Assembly: GCA_029777095.1 (NCBI GenBank)
Contig: JAKOTS010000072.1
Location: forward strand, 1-56,209
Direction: 5' to 3'
DNA from: Actinomycetes bacterium
GTDB lineage: Bacteria; Actinomycetota; Actinomycetes; Actinomycetales; Microbacteriaceae
DNA length: 56,209 nucleotides
The notes under the pieces are model-generated. The model did no database searches, was not told where the DNA came from, and saw only the letters and a list, made by a program, of their open reading frames with translations. Below are positions 7,833-18,300 of this stretch, piece after piece; the stretch's first letter is position 1; every line of letters begins with the position of its first letter. Made by a program: the position numbers and the translations under genes.

Positions 7833-9484
7833 GCGACACCAACCTCCTCGCGAGCGTCATTGATCTGCACATCCGTTTCGGCGACCAGACCGTCGTCGAA
7901 GGGGTCTCGTTCGACATCGCGCCCGGCGAATGTCTCGCCCTGGTCGGCGAGTCCGGCTCGGGCAAGACGATCACCTCGCGAGCGCTGCTGGGCCTGGTTC
8001 CAGGGGGCGCATCCGTGACGGCTGCGCAGTTGGATGTTGCTGGCTCCGACGTTCGGGTCTTCGACGAACGCGAGTGGCAGGGCTTTCGCGGGCGACAGGT
8101 AGGGCTCGTTGCGCAGGACGCGCTCGTCTCGCTTGACCCATTGCGCACGATCGGCCGCGAAGTCGGCGAGGTGCTGCGCGTGCACAGCCGCCGAGAGAAA
8201 GCGCCACTCTCGCGCGCCGCGCTGGCCGAAGCCGTTGAGGCGGAGCTCGCGCACGTCGCGATTCCAGAACCTCGCGAACGCGCCCGCCAGCACGCGCACG
8301 AGCTTTCCGGCGGGCTGCGCCAGCGAGCGCTCATCGCGTCGGCGACGATTGCCCGCCCGCGGCTCCTCATTGCCGATGAGCCCACCACGGCGCTCGATCT
8401 CGGCGTCCAGGCGCAGGTGCTTGATCTGCTCGATCGCCTGAAGCGCGAGGGGACGGGCCTGCTGCTCATCAGCCACGACCTCGCGGTTGTGGCGCGGATC
8501 GCCGATCGCGTCGCGGTCATGCGCGGCGGCCGCATCGTCGAGACCGGCGATGTTGACACCGTGCTGTCCGCCCCGGAGCACCCCTACACCCAGTCCCTGC
8601 TGGCGGCGATCCCGAGCCTGCACACCAAGGGTGCGCGCTTGAGCGCCGCCCCGCCGCTGCAACTCGCACCGCCCGCCGCCGCGATTGACACCAGCCGCAC
8701 GGTGCTCTCGGTTCGCGGTGTCAGCCAGAGCTTCGCGCAACCCGGCGGACGCCGTCTGCAGGCCGTCGATGATGTGTCGTTCGAGCTCACCGCTGGGCGC
8801 ACCCTCGGGATCGTCGGCGAATCGGGCTCGGGTAAGACCACGCTCGGTCGCATCATCATGGGGTTCCAGAAGCCCGAAAGCGGTGAAGTGCTGCTTGAGG
8901 ATGCCCCGTGGAGCACGCTCCCCGAACACCGCCGCCGTGAGCGACGCCACACGATTCAGGCCGTCTACCAGGACCCGCTCAGTTCATTCGACCCGCGCCG
9001 CACTGGCGGAGCAATCCTGCGCGAGGCGCTCGCGCTCAGCGGCGTGCCGCGCGCCGAGCGGGGCGCCCGGGCCGAAGAGCTTGCGGAGCAGGTCGGGCTC
9101 GCCCCCGAGCTCCTCGAACGCCGGCCGCTCACGCTCTCGGGCGGGCAACGGCAGCGCATCGCGATTGCGCGCGCCCTCTCGCGTTCACCGCAGGTGCTGC
9201 TCTGCGATGAGCCCGTCTCCGCGCTGGATGTCTCGATTCAGGCCCAGGTGCTCGACGTCTTCTCAGACATCCAAGAACAGCTCGGGCTCGCGATGGTGTT
9301 CATTTCGCACGACCTCGGAGTCGTCAACCACGTCAGCGATGACGTCTTGGTGATGCGAAACGGGGTCGTGGTTGAACGCGGCCCGAGCGCAGCCGTGTTC
9401 GCCAACCCGCAGCATCCGTATACCCAGTCGCTCTTGAGCGCGCTGTCGCCGTCCATCACATCGACCCCAGGAGCACTCTCATGA
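7829..9484 (+). CDS. Fused dual ATP-binding protein of peptide-type ABC importer (DppD-DppF)
   Basis: A 551-residue protein carrying two complete ABC domains. The first half has Walker A GESGSGKT, a slightly altered signature LSGGLRQRALIA and IADEPTTALD. The second has GESGSGKTTLG, LSGGQRQRIAIA and CDEPVSALD. Each half ends in the HPYTQSLL oligopeptide-transporter C-terminal motif. The fusion replaces the separate DppD and DppF subunits of enteric bacteria. The ATG at 7829 overlaps the permease stop; reading further upstream runs antisense-like into the permease and was rejected. Its own stop overlaps the LanC-like start. Confidence 0.93.
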   Translation: MSDTNLLASVIDLHIRFGDQTVVEGVSFDIAPGECLALVGESGSGKTITSRALLGLVPGGASVTAAQLDVAGSDVRVFDEREWQGFRGRQVGLVAQDALVSLDPLRTIGREVGEVLRVHSRREKAPLSRAALAEAVEAELAHVAIPEPRERARQHAHELSGGLRQRALIASATIARPRLLIADEPTTALDLGVQAQVLDLLDRLKREGTGLLLISHDLAVVARIADRVAVMRGGRIVETGDVDTVLSAPEHPYTQSLLAAIPSLHTKGARLSAAPPLQLAPPAAAIDTSRTVLSVRGVSQSFAQPGGRRLQAVDDVSFELTAGRTLGIVGESGSGKTTLGRIIMGFQKPESGEVLLEDAPWSTLPEHRRRERRHTIQAVYQDPLSSFDPRRTGGAILREALALSGVPRAERGARAEELAEQVGLAPELLERRPLTLSGGQRQRIAIARALSRSPQVLLCDEPVSALDVSIQAQVLDVFSDIQEQLGLAMVFISHDLGVVNHVSDDVLVMRNGVVVERGPSAAVFANPQHPYTQSLLSALSPSITSTPGALS

Positions 9485-10893
9485 CGCTGCAACCGATCGA
9501 GCTTCCCTCGCTTCGCCCCCAATTCGCGGGTGTCGCGTTTCCCGGAACCGAGCTTCCCGATCTGGGGACTGCGCTTCGCGAAGTGCAGACGTGGATCGAT
9601 GCGGGCGAACGCCCGGAAGGCTCGGAGGGGTCGGCGGGTCCGGGGGCGAGCCGCTGGCTGGCCTGGCCGGACAACCCGGAGTTCGTGCCGCTCTACGGCG
9701 GGCTGAGCCTCAACACCGGAGCAGCCGGGATCGCGTGGCACGCCCTCTCTGCCGCCGACGCGACCGACGGCGCTGCTGCCGAAGCCCACCTGGCACGGGC
9801 CCAGCGCGCGGCGGCGTACGTTGCCGCGAACTGGCGCGACGTCGCCGACACGAACTTCCTCGGGATCGCCGGCACGGGCCTCGGGTTCTATGGCGGCCTG
9901 TCGGGAATCGGTGCGGTATTTCTCGAGCTCGCCGACCGTTTTCCGGCGTACCGCGAGACGGCCGTCGAGATCTTCGACGAGATTTTGGTTCGCGCGGGTC
10001 GCACGGGCGGCCGGCCGTTCGGTTGGACGAGCGCGAACGCGCTCCTCGGCGACGGCGGCGTGCTCATCGGGCTGATTGCGGCTTCGCGGAGGTTGGGTGA
10101 TCCGCGCTACGTCGACGCGGCGGTGGTCGCGGGCCTCGGAATTCTCTCGGAAGAGCGCCACGGCGACCTCGGCTCCTGGTGGCACGGTCTCGATGGTGAG
10201 CTCTTGGGACTTGGATCCGACATCGAGCTTGACGGCTTCGAGCTCGGCACGACCGGCATCGCATTTGTCTTCGCGTCGTTGGCGCTGGCGACCGGTGACG
10301 AACGCTTCCGCGACGCCGCCGCTCGGGCGGGCGGGCACATCGCCGCTACCGCGGTCGTCGTCGATGATGCCGCGGTCATCCCGCGCATGGGCGACACGTA
10401 CTCGTTCGGCTACTGCACGGGCAGCTCCGGAGCGATTCGCGCGCTCATCCAGGTGTATCGGGCCACCGGCGACGCCGAGCATCTCGAGTGGGCGTTGCGC
10501 CTTGGGCGAGGCATTCTGCGCAGCGGCGTCCCCGGGCGCCAAACACCCGGCAATGCGTGGGTGTTTCATCAGTGCTGCGGTTCGGCCGCGGTGCTGGAGT
10601 CGTTCATCGGCCTCTGGCACGAGACCGGCGACCGGCTCTGGCTTGACGCCGCACAGGTGCAGGGCGACGACCTGCTCATTCGCTCGGTCAGTGACGCTCG
10701 CGGGCGCCGTTGGTACAGCGAATCGCACGTGCTCCCTGTGGGGACCCTCAAAGCAGAAGTCGGTCACCAGGTCGGTGCGGCGGGCATCGCGCTCGCGCTC
10801 AACCGCCTCGACGTTGCGACGCGAGCGGATGCCTCAGGCACACCCTTCCGCTCGATCCGCCTGCCCGACGACCCGTTCATCGCAGCGCTTTAA
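9481..10893 (+). CDS. LanC-like (lanthionine synthetase C-like) protein
   Basis: A 470-residue alpha/alpha-toroid protein with the repeated Gly-rich turns of the LanC family (GGLSLNTGAAGIA, GIAGTGLGFYGGLSGIG). Residues matching the zinc site are C312 in GYCTG and C365-C366 in HQCCG, where classical LanC has Cys-His (CHG); H363 lies close by. H235 in WWHG sits where an acid/base histidine is expected. LanC enzymes add thiols to dehydroamino acids; relatives of unknown role are common. The gene starts inside the stop of the importer ATPase (ATGA), so it belongs to the transporter operon. No LanB, LanM-type dehydratase or obvious precursor peptide gene is present. Family fairly sure, reaction unknown. 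Confidence 0.7.
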   Translation: MTLQPIELPSLRPQFAGVAFPGTELPDLGTALREVQTWIDAGERPEGSEGSAGPGASRWLAWPDNPEFVPLYGGLSLNTGAAGIAWHALSAADATDGAAAEAHLARAQRAAAYVAANWRDVADTNFLGIAGTGLGFYGGLSGIGAVFLELADRFPAYRETAVEIFDEILVRAGRTGGRPFGWTSANALLGDGGVLIGLIAASRRLGDPRYVDAAVVAGLGILSEERHGDLGSWWHGLDGELLGLGSDIELDGFELGTTGIAFVFASLALATGDERFRDAAARAGGHIAATAVVVDDAAVIPRMGDTYSFGYCTGSSGAIRALIQVYRATGDAEHLEWALRLGRGILRSGVPGRQTPGNAWVFHQCCGSAAVLESFIGLWHETGDRLWLDAAQVQGDDLLIRSVSDARGRRWYSESHVLPVGTLKAEVGHQVGAAGIALALNRLDVATRADASGTPFRSIRLPDDPFIAAL

Positions 10894-11214
10894 CCCGCGC
10901 TGCGGTGGCCGCCGCGCTCTCACCCGCACCGCTCTGGCTGCGCTGCACTAGCCTCACCGCGCTCGCTGTGGGCCGCAATGGTGAGGGCGACCGACGACCC
11001 GGAGTACGCGCCCACTTCGAGCAGCTAACTTTTCGGCGGAGCTGTCGACGACATCGCTATGTGAGCCTGAGCGCACGTGCGCCGAAACTCACACAACGAA
11101 ATCGAAGACAACGCCGCCCGAAATTCCCGGCCGCGTTGACCGCTCCGCGCACCGCACGCCACGCCACGCCACGCCAGAAAACCGCAACGCCGGCTACAGC
11201 GCGCGCCGCGCCAG
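10894..11214. other. Convergent intergenic region without a supported gene
   Basis: The stretch lies between the ends of the LanC-like gene and putA. It contains a two-tier dyad at 11060-11093 and four tandem ACGCC units at 11156-11175. A 16-codon frame at 10978-11028 has no convincing ribosome site. No protein gene is supported. Confidence 0.6.
11060..11093. terminator. Nested dyad, possible bidirectional terminator or protein site
   Basis: TGTGAG and CTCACA enclose the central 12-bp palindrome GCGCACGTGCGC and share its centre. It sits between two convergent genes, as expected of a terminator, though a U-run is lacking on both sides. Confidence 0.35.
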
Positions 11215-14200
11215 CTAGATAACGGCTTCGCTCCAGGGGTCGGGGTTGCCGAAGCGGTGCGCCGTGATCGAGATGGCCTGTTCGTGGAGGAACGGGAGGA
11301 GCTCGATCCTGCCGGCTGTCGTCACCTCGCCCGCGAACACCGCGAGATCTGGATCGCCGGCGGTGGCGAGCGCGAGCACCTCGGCGAGCGCAGCGCGCTG
11401 GGCGGCCGGGCCGATGATGCGGGCGCGCGGCACGCGCTGCATGGGCTCGATCCCCAGGGCCACAGGGCCGCGGTTCGCCAGCCCGGACGAGGCGTCGGCA
11501 GTGGCAGCACGCGCAATGACCTCGGCGGGGCCGCGCACGCGCTGCACCCACTCGACATCCGTCTCGACAAACACCGGCACATCGAGCTCGCTGAGCGCGC
11601 GGCGCACCGCCGGAGGGAGCCCATCGGCAACGCTCAAAATAAACGGTGCCATCGTACGAAGCCCCGCGAGCGCCGTGCGCAACACCTCGTGCAGCGGAGT
11701 CCCCGCGGCGGCGCGCACCGCGACGGGCACGGGCCGGTACCGGAGCAGGTTTCGTTCGACGCCGAGACCCGTCACATCTTTCACCGCACCGAACTCGCGA
11801 TCCCACGCGACTGCATCCGAGAGGGCGCCGCGGCGAAGCGATTCGAACGACGCGAAATCGAGTGAGGGCTGGGATGCCTCGATCACGCCCGTGATCCGAG
11901 AGTCAAGCCCGCGCAGGTGCAGCGTAGACGACGGCGCACCCCCGCTCACTGCCCGCCATGAACCAAGCCCGATGAGGTAGTTGGGGCCGCCCGCCTTAGT
12001 GCCGGGCCCAACCGAAGAACGCTTCCACCCACCGAACGGCTGGCGCTGGACGATCGCCCCCGTGATCCCGCGGTTGACGTAGAGGTTTCCGGCGTCAACC
12101 TCGGCGAGCCACTGCGCCAGGTCACCCGGGTCTTGCGTGTGCAGGCCCGCGGTCAGGCCATACGCGACCGCGTTTTGCAGCTCGATCGCGTGCTCGAGGT
12201 TGCGCGCGTGCATGATGCCAAGCACCGGGCCGAAGAATTCTTCGTGATGAAAACGCGATCCCGGGGCAACGCCGGTGCGGATGCCGGGGCTCCACAGGCG
12301 ACCCGTCTCGTCGAGTTGCTTCGGCTCGACGAGCCAGCGCTCACCCTGGTCGAGGTCGGTCAGCGCCCAGGCAAGCTTTCCCTCGGGCGGTGCGATCAGC
12401 GGCCCGACCTCGGTCATGGGATCGCTCGGCGGGCCGACGCGCAGCGAGGTGGTGGCGTCGATGAGCTGGCGACCAAAGCGCGCCGAGTTGCCCATCGCAC
12501 CCACCAGGATCAGCAGGCTCGCGGCCGAGCACTTTTGCCCCGCGTGCCCGAACGCGCTGCGCACGACATCGGCCACGGCGAGGTCGACGTCGGCCGAGGG
12601 CATCACGATCATCGCGTTTTTGCCGCTCGTCTCGGCAAGCAGCGGCAGCTCGGCGCGCCACGAACGGAACAGCTTCGCGGTCTCCCACGAACCCGTGAGA
12701 ATCACGCGATCAACGAGCGGGTGCGACACGAGTTCGCGGCCAAGCTCATCTTCAGATACATCGACGAGCGCGAGTAGATCGCGCGGCACGCCCGCCGACC
12801 ACAGCGCCTCGGCGAGCACGGCGGCGGTGCAGCGGGCCTGCGGCGCGGGCTTGAGCACGACGCCAGACCCCGCGGCAAGCGCCGCGAGCACCCCGCCCGC
12901 GGGGATCGCGATCGGGAAGTTCCAGGGTGGGGTGACGAGGGTCACCTTCGACGGCACGAACACGGCACCGGCGATCGAATCGAGCTCGCGTGCGGTTGCC
13001 GCGTAGTACGCGGCAAAGTCGACGGCCTCGCTCACCTCGGTGTCGGCCTCGGCGAACGGCTTGCCGGTTTCGGCGGCCGCGACCTCGATGAGGTCTCCGC
13101 GCCGGGCTTCAATTGCAGCGGATGCCCGTTGCAACACCCGGGCGCGATCTGCCGCGGCGAGCGCGCCCCAGGTGGCCGCGGCATCCCGAACCTGCTCGAG
13201 GGTCTGATCGAGCGCCGACGCGTCGACGATGCGGGCGTCGAGCACGGTCTGCATGCCCGCGGTCGAGCCGGGCACGCGGTCAAGCACGGCTCGCGCCCAC
13301 TCGCGGTTGTCGGCGAGCGCGGGGTCGGAGTCTGCGGTGTTCAAGAAGCCGGGTGCGCCAGCGCCAATGCCGAGCCGGGCACGCTCGCGCGGGGCATAGA
13401 TCGCGGTCTCGACGTACTCATCGGCGCCGAAACGCTCGGCGCCGCCCGGGGCACCCGGCAACACGGCCGCGGTGTCGGCGCTTACCCCGCGGGCAATGCC
13501 GAGCACGCGCTGCGTGAGCTGTTCGCCGGCCGGCCCCTCGGGTGCGGGAGGCCGCGTGGTGGAGGGCTCGCGCGCTTCTTCCTCGGTTCCTGCGCCTTCG
13601 AGTCGTCGGTTCTGCTTCCGTCGGGGGCCGCTCGTGAGCGCGGGATCGTCCATACGGTCGACCGATGCGGCGAACCGTTCGCGCTCGCGCTCAAACATTG
13701 TCGGGTTGCTTGCCAGCTCGAACGCGACCGACAAGAAGTTTTCGCTCGAGGCGTTCTCTTCGAGCCGCCGCACCAGGTACGAAATCGCGGCATCAAACTC
13801 GTGCGGTCGCACGACCGGCGTGTAGAGCAGCACCTGCCCAACTTCGGCCGCGACCGCGTCGATCTGGCCCTGCGCCATGCCGAGCAACATCTCGAACTCG
13901 ACCGCGTCACGCACCCCGCGCTCGCCCGCGAGCAGCCATGCGTACGCAACGTCGAACAGGTTGTGTCCGGCAACGCCGACGGTGATCGCAGCGGTGCGCG
14001 AGGCATCCATCACCCACGAAAGGCACCGCAGATAGTTCGCATCGGTGTCGACCTTGGTGTCGTAGGGCGCCGGCGTCCAGCCGTGCAGCGCCGCGTCGAC
14101 GCGTTCCATCGCGAGGTTGGCGCCCTTGACGAGCCGCACCTTGATGCGCGCGCCGCCGCCGGCGACCCGCTGCTTCGCCCACGCCGTGAGCTGCTGCAGC

Positions 14201-15072
14201 GCGGGCAACGCGTCGGGGAGGTACGACTGCAACACGATGCCGGCCGCGAGACCGTGCAGGCGCGGATCTTCGAGCACGCGCGTGAACACGGCGATCGTCA
14301 GGTCGAGATCGCGGTACTCCTCCATGTCGAGGTTGATGAAGGTGACCGGCACATCGGCGCCGCCGGCGGTTGCGGCATCGGCATCGGCACCCGCGACGGC
14401 ACCGGCATCCGCCTCGCCCACCCCAGCCGCGCTCAGATACAGCGGCATCAGGCGCTCGGCGATCTGCTCGACCGTCTCGTCGAACGCCCACATGGGAATG
14501 CGGCTCATGATCGCCGAGGGCTTCACCGACACGTAATCGACGTCGGGCCTGCGGATCAGTTCGTGAATACCCTCGAGCCGCGCACGCGCCTCGCGCTCGC
14601 CGAGCACCGCCTCGCCAAGCAGGTTGAGGTTGAGCCGCGAGCCATCGGCGCGCAGGGCGGCGAGCGCAGGCCCAAGCTTGTCGGGCCGCGCGTCGATGAC
14701 GAGGTGCCCGACCATCTCGCGCAGGGCGCGGCGGGCAAGCGGCACGGTGGGCGTCGGCAGCACGCGCGCGATGGCCCCGCCCGCGCGCACCGCCCCGCGC
14801 AGGTACCAGGGCAGAAATCTGGGTGCGAGCGGGGCGACGCGATGAAGATTGGATGCCGCAGCCCCAAGGCTCTCGGGCCGCATGACGCCATCGACAAAGC
14901 CAATTGCAAACGGCAGCCCCCGTGGGTCGCGCAGCACCCCGGCGAGCCGCTCGGCCGCGGGATGCGCCGGCGCCGACTCGCTCTCGGTCACCCAGCGTTT
15001 TGCGAGATGTGCGGCGCGGCTTGCGAGCTCGTTGCCGGGCGCGCGCACGGCGCTATTTGGGGAGCTCACCAT
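11215..15072 (-). CDS. putA: Bifunctional proline dehydrogenase / glutamate-semialdehyde dehydrogenase
   Basis: A 1285-residue PutA. The N-terminal half is the FAD proline dehydrogenase barrel ([51 protein letters not shown]). The C-terminal half is an aldehyde dehydrogenase with catalytic E814 (AETSGKN) and C848 (AGQKCSA), and EEFFGPVLG. Together they oxidise proline to glutamate at the membrane, reducing quinone and NAD. Between them lies a charged, Pro-rich linker of roughly 90 residues (near 490-575) that looks disordered. A C-terminal extension of about 170 residues follows the second domain. There is no DNA-binding N-terminus. ATG at 15072; a GTG one codon on is possible. Confidence 0.93.
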   Translation of the reverse strand: MVSSPNSAVRAPGNELASRAAHLAKRWVTESESAPAHPAAERLAGVLRDPRGLPFAIGFVDGVMRPESLGAAASNLHRVAPLAPRFLPWYLRGAVRAGGAIARVLPTPTVPLARRALREMVGHLVIDARPDKLGPALAALRADGSRLNLNLLGEAVLGEREARARLEGIHELIRRPDVDYVSVKPSAIMSRIPMWAFDETVEQIAERLMPLYLSAAGVGEADAGAVAGADADAATAGGADVPVTFINLDMEEYRDLDLTIAVFTRVLEDPRLHGLAAGIVLQSYLPDALPALQQLTAWAKQRVAGGGARIKVRLVKGANLAMERVDAALHGWTPAPYDTKVDTDANYLRCLSWVMDASRTAAITVGVAGHNLFDVAYAWLLAGERGVRDAVEFEMLLGMAQGQIDAVAAEVGQVLLYTPVVRPHEFDAAISYLVRRLEENASSENFLSVAFELASNPTMFERERERFAASVDRMDDPALTSGPRRKQNRRLEGAGTEEEAREPSTTRPPAPEGPAGEQLTQRVLGIARGVSADTAAVLPGAPGGAERFGADEYVETAIYAPRERARLGIGAGAPGFLNTADSDPALADNREWARAVLDRVPGSTAGMQTVLDARIVDASALDQTLEQVRDAAATWGALAAADRARVLQRASAAIEARRGDLIEVAAAETGKPFAEADTEVSEAVDFAAYYAATARELDSIAGAVFVPSKVTLVTPPWNFPIAIPAGGVLAALAAGSGVVLKPAPQARCTAAVLAEALWSAGVPRDLLALVDVSEDELGRELVSHPLVDRVILTGSWETAKLFRSWRAELPLLAETSGKNAMIVMPSADVDLAVADVVRSAFGHAGQKCSAASLLILVGAMGNSARFGRQLIDATTSLRVGPPSDPMTEVGPLIAPPEGKLAWALTDLDQGERWLVEPKQLDETGRLWSPGIRTGVAPGSRFHHEEFFGPVLGIMHARNLEHAIELQNAVAYGLTAGLHTQDPGDLAQWLAEVDAGNLYVNRGITGAIVQRQPFGGWKRSSVGPGTKAGGPNYLIGLGSWRAVSGGAPSSTLHLRGLDSRITGVIEASQPSLDFASFESLRRGALSDAVAWDREFGAVKDVTGLGVERNLLRYRPVPVAVRAAAGTPLHEVLRTALAGLRTMAPFILSVADGLPPAVRRALSELDVPVFVETDVEWVQRVRGPAEVIARAATADASSGLANRGPVALGIEPMQRVPRARIIGPAAQRAALAEVLALATAGDPDLAVFAGEVTTAGRIELLPFLHEQAISITAHRFGNPDPWSEAVI

Positions 15073-15121
15073 GCCCCCAGCCTACGGCGCGACACCCGCC
15101 ATTTCGCGCTACGGCACAGCA

Positions 15122-15192
15122 AGTCTGCGCCGCGCCGCGACACCGTTCGTCACAGAAACAACCGGCCCGATGTCGCCCCGAGGTGCCAGACT
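15122..15192. repeat. Two-tier palindromic element between putA and fgd
   Basis: AGTCTG (15122-15127) pairs with CAGACT (15187-15192), and GCGACA (15137-15142) with TGTCGC (15171-15176), around one centre. The unpaired middle contains GTCACAGAAAC and CGGCC, resembling the core of the elements at 30155 and 51378. It also lies in the divergent promoter region, so an operator role is possible. Confidence 0.4.
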
Positions 15193-15224
15193 GGGATCAC
15201 GCGCACACGAAAGCAGGGCATTCA

Positions 15225-16232
15225 ATGTTGAGACTCGGCCTCAAGGCATCCAGCGAGCAGTTCGCCCCGAAAGACCTCGTCGATCTCGGCGTGATGGCCG
15301 AAGACTTCGGGCTCGACAGCGTGACCGTCAGCGACCACTTTCAGCCCTGGCGCCACAAGGGCGGCCATGCCCCGGCATCCATCCCCTGGCTCTCTGCCGT
15401 CGGCGCCAAGACCTCGAGCATCATGCTCGGCACGAGCGTGCTCACCCCGACGTTTCGCTACAACCCTGCGGTCATCGCGCAGGAGTTCGCGACGATGGGA
15501 TGCCTCTACCCCGGGCGCATGATGCTCGGCATCGGCTCGGGTGAAGCCCTCAACGAGTACGCGACCGGTTTTCAGGGCGAGTGGCCCGCGTTCAAGGAGC
15601 GCTTCGCCCGCATGCGCGAGGCTGTGCAGCTCATTCGCGCGCTGTGGAGCGGCGAGCGGATCGACTTCGACGGCGAGTTCTACTCGGCCAAGGGCGCGAC
15701 GCTCTATGACATTCCCGAGCAGCAGGTACCGATCTACGTCGCCGCGGGCGGGCCCGTGGTCGCCAAATACGCCGGTCGCGTGGGCGACGGCTTCATCTGC
15801 ACCTCGGGCAAGGGCCGCGAGCTGTACGAAGAGAAGCTGCTCCCCGCCGTGAACGAGGGCGCCCTCGCCGCCGATCGCGACCCGGCAAGCGTCGATCGCA
15901 TGATCGAGATCAAGATCTCGTACGACACCGACCGCGCACAAGCGCTCGAGGCCACCCGCTTCTGGGCCCCGCTGTCGCTGACCGCAGAACAGAAGCACTC
16001 GATCGATGACCCGATCGAGATGGAAGCCGCCGCCGATGCCCTGCCCATCGAACAGGTGGCGAAGCGGTGGATCGTGGCATCCAGCCCCGAAGAGGCGATG
16101 GACGGCCTGCGCCCCTACCTCGACGCCGGGTTCAACCACCTCGTGTTTCACCACCCGGGCCACGACCAGCGCCGTTTTCTTGAGCAGTTCACCCGCGATG
16201 TCATGCCCATCCTGCGGGCCGAGTCTGCCTGA
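15225..16232 (+). CDS. fgd: F420-dependent glucose-6-phosphate dehydrogenase
   Basis: A 335-residue luciferase-like TIM-barrel protein that reads almost like mycobacterial Fgd1. It has [30 protein letters not shown] near residue 40 with the active-site histidine and tryptophan, [20 protein letters not shown]-like [12 protein letters not shown] near 107, and the phosphate-binding region of [13 protein letters not shown] near 250. It oxidises glucose 6-phosphate and reduces F420 in the cytosol, supplying F420H2 to other enzymes. The ATG at 15225 gives the usual family length. It is followed by a thiolase and cofE in the same direction. Confidence 0.93.
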   Translation: MLRLGLKASSEQFAPKDLVDLGVMAEDFGLDSVTVSDHFQPWRHKGGHAPASIPWLSAVGAKTSSIMLGTSVLTPTFRYNPAVIAQEFATMGCLYPGRMMLGIGSGEALNEYATGFQGEWPAFKERFARMREAVQLIRALWSGERIDFDGEFYSAKGATLYDIPEQQVPIYVAAGGPVVAKYAGRVGDGFICTSGKGRELYEEKLLPAVNEGALAADRDPASVDRMIEIKISYDTDRAQALEATRFWAPLSLTAEQKHSIDDPIEMEAAADALPIEQVAKRWIVASSPEEAMDGLRPYLDAGFNHLVFHHPGHDQRRFLEQFTRDVMPILRAESA

Positions 16233-16276
16233 TCGACCCCGGTCAGGCCAGCAGCTACACAGCGAGGGAGAAAGCC

Positions 16277-17458
16277 ATGTCACGCGAAAGCATTGTGATC
16301 GTGAACGGCGCCCGCACACCGGTCGGGCGCTTTCAAGGCGCCCTCGCGTCGGTGCCGGCGCACTTGTTGGGCGCGGCCGCGGCGCGAGCGGCACTTTCGC
16401 GCAGCGGCGTGCGCCCTGAAGACATCGACGAGGTCGTGATGGGATGCATCGGCCAGGTCGGTGCCGATGCCTACAACGCCCGGCTCGTCGCACTTGCGGC
16501 GGGGCTTCCCGATCGCACACCCGCGCTCACCGTCAACCGGCTCTGCGGCAGCGGCCTGCAGTCGATCTGGTCGGCCGCGCAGCAGATCGCGTGGGGTTCG
16601 GCCGAAACCGTGCTCGCCGGCGGCGATGAGTCGATGTCACGCATGCCGTTTCTCGACTTCGAGGCGCGCGGCAACTCACGCCTCGGCAACCGCACGCTCA
16701 TCGACGGCACGATTGGGATCCTCACCGACCCGTTCAGCAATAAGCACATGGGCGTGACGGCCGAGCGGGTCGCCGAGCGCTACAACGTCTCGCGCGAGCA
16801 ACAAGACGAGTTCGCGGCCGAGAGCCAGCGCCGCGCGGGCACCGACGCCGCGAAGGCCGCGTTTGCTGAAGAGATCACGCCGGTGCAGACCATCGGGCGA
16901 AACCCGGTGACGGTCGACACCGACGAGCACCCGCGCCCCGGCACGACGGTCGAAGAACTCGCCCGCCTGCAGGCGGCATTCGAGGCCGGCGGCAGCGTCA
17001 CGGCGGGCAACTCTTCGGGCATCAACGATGGGGCGGCGGCCGTGGTGGTCACCAAGGAGCGCACCGCGCGCGAGCAGGGGCTCGGCGCGCTCGCGACGAT
17101 CGAGCACGTGGTCACCGCCGCGCTCGAACCCGAGATCATGGGCTACGCCCCGGTGCTCGCCCTGCACAAGCTGTTCGAGCAGTCGGGGCTCACGCCCGCC
17201 GACATCGACGTGTTCGAGGTCAACGAGGCGTTCGCGTCGCAGGCCGTCGCCGTCATCCGCGATGCCGGGCTCGACCCCGAAAAGACCAACCCCTACGGCG
17301 GTGCGATCGCGCTCGGCCACCCGGTCGGCGCCACCGGCACCATCCTGACCCTGCGCGCCGCGATGGATCTGCAGCGCCGCGACCTCGAGTATGCCGTCGT
17401 CACCATGTGCATCGGCGGCGGCCAGGCCCTGGCGGCCCTGCTACGGAGAGCTTCATGA
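16277..17458 (+). CDS. Acetyl-CoA C-acetyltransferase (thiolase)
   Basis: A 393-residue thiolase of usual length with all catalytic residues: C90 in [11 protein letters not shown]348 in GHPVGATG and C378 in CIGGGQ. It condenses two acetyl-CoA or cleaves 3-ketoacyl-CoA. GAGGGAG ends eight bases before the ATG. It lies between fgd and cofE and overlaps cofE by ATGA, so it is translated with F420 genes although its own role is unrelated; whether that is accidental or links F420H2 with acyl-CoA metabolism is open. Confidence 0.93.
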   Translation: MSRESIVIVNGARTPVGRFQGALASVPAHLLGAAAARAALSRSGVRPEDIDEVVMGCIGQVGADAYNARLVALAAGLPDRTPALTVNRLCGSGLQSIWSAAQQIAWGSAETVLAGGDESMSRMPFLDFEARGNSRLGNRTLIDGTIGILTDPFSNKHMGVTAERVAERYNVSREQQDEFAAESQRRAGTDAAKAAFAEEITPVQTIGRNPVTVDTDEHPRPGTTVEELARLQAAFEAGGSVTAGNSSGINDGAAAVVVTKERTAREQGLGALATIEHVVTAALEPEIMGYAPVLALHKLFEQSGLTPADIDVFEVNEAFASQAVAVIRDAGLDPEKTNPYGGAIALGHPVGATGTILTLRAAMDLQRRDLEYAVVTMCIGGGQALAALLRRAS

Positions 17459-18246
17459 CCGACGCCCTGACCGTCTTCACCCTCGACCGCATGCCCGAGA
17501 TCACCACGGGCGACGACCTCCCGGCGATGATCGTCGAGTTCGGCCGCGGTCACCTCCACACCGGCGATATCCTCGCCGTCACCAGCAAGATTGTGAGCAA
17601 GGCCGAGGGCCGCGTCATGGAGGCCGACGACCGCGAAGACGCGATCACCGCCGAGACCGTGCGTGTCGTCGCCACCCGCATGCCAACTGTCGAAGGTGGG
17701 CTCATCACTCGCATCGTCGAAAACCGGCTGGGCCTTGTGATGGCCGCCGCGGGCGTCGATGCGAGCAACACCGCCGAGGGGACCGTGTTGTTGTTGCCTG
17801 TTGATCCGGATGCCTCGGCCCGCGGCATCCGCACCGCACTGCGCGACGCGCTCGGCATCGACATCGGCGTGTTGATTACCGACACCTCGGGCCGTGCCTG
17901 GCGCGGCGGCCAGACCGATATCGCGATCGGGGCGGCAGGGGTGCGGGTGCTCGATGATCTGCGCGGCCAGCAGGATGCGCACGGGCGCACGATCTTGGTC
18001 ACCGCCCCCGCGGCGGGCGATGAGCTCGCCGGCGCCGCCGACCTGGTCAAGGGCAAATCGAGCCAGCGGCCGGTCGCCGTGCTGCGTGGGCTCGCGCATT
18101 TGGTGCAGGATGCCGATGGTTCGGCCCGCGACCTCTTGCGCCCGCAGAGCGAAGACCTCTTTCACACCGGCTCACGTGAGTCGTGGGACGCCGGGTACGC
18201 CGCGGGATTCGCGGCCGCCGTGGCTGCGGCAAGCGCCGCGGTGTAG
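17455..18246 (+). CDS. cofE: Coenzyme F420-0:L-glutamate ligase
   Basis: A 263-residue CofE-type enzyme that adds gamma-linked glutamates to F420-0 with GTP. Seen: [17 protein letters not shown] near residue 35, [22 protein letters not shown] near 85, [14 protein letters not shown] near 110, and [23 protein letters not shown] near 140. It lacks the nitroreductase-like C-terminal half of mycobacterial FbiB, so it is the single-domain form. The start at 17455 overlaps the thiolase stop, with CGGAGAG just upstream. The convergent neighbour is the proposed F420-0 importer. Confidence 0.92.
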   Translation: MTDALTVFTLDRMPEITTGDDLPAMIVEFGRGHLHTGDILAVTSKIVSKAEGRVMEADDREDAITAETVRVVATRMPTVEGGLITRIVENRLGLVMAAAGVDASNTAEGTVLLLPVDPDASARGIRTALRDALGIDIGVLITDTSGRAWRGGQTDIAIGAAGVRVLDDLRGQQDAHGRTILVTAPAAGDELAGAADLVKGKSSQRPVAVLRGLAHLVQDADGSARDLLRPQSEDLFHTGSRESWDAGYAAGFAAAVAAASAAV

Positions 18247-18300
18247 GGCAGGCGGGTCGCCGGGGTGCTCCGGCACGCCGGGCGCGCAGCCAGCTGGGTT

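Noticed and set aside
9419..9424. GTATAC inside the importer ATPase gene, matching the operator core
   Set aside because: It is part of the conserved HPYTQSL codons, lacks the flanking T and A, and is not near a promoter.
9238..10767. Long minus-strand open frame opposite the importer ATPase and LanC-like genes
   Set aside because: Arg-rich composition without domain features; it is the mirror of real genes with third-position G/C.
10978..11028. 16-codon frame after the LanC-like gene, considered as a lanthipeptide precursor
   Set aside because: No cysteine, no convincing ribosome site and no leader-like sequence.
11156..11175. Four ACGCC units considered as a functional repeat
   Set aside because: Too short and simple; likely slippage in an intergenic gap.
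18255..18280. Imperfect hairpin between cofE and the importer ATPase considered as a terminator
   Set aside because: Stem has a mismatch and there is no U-run on either strand.
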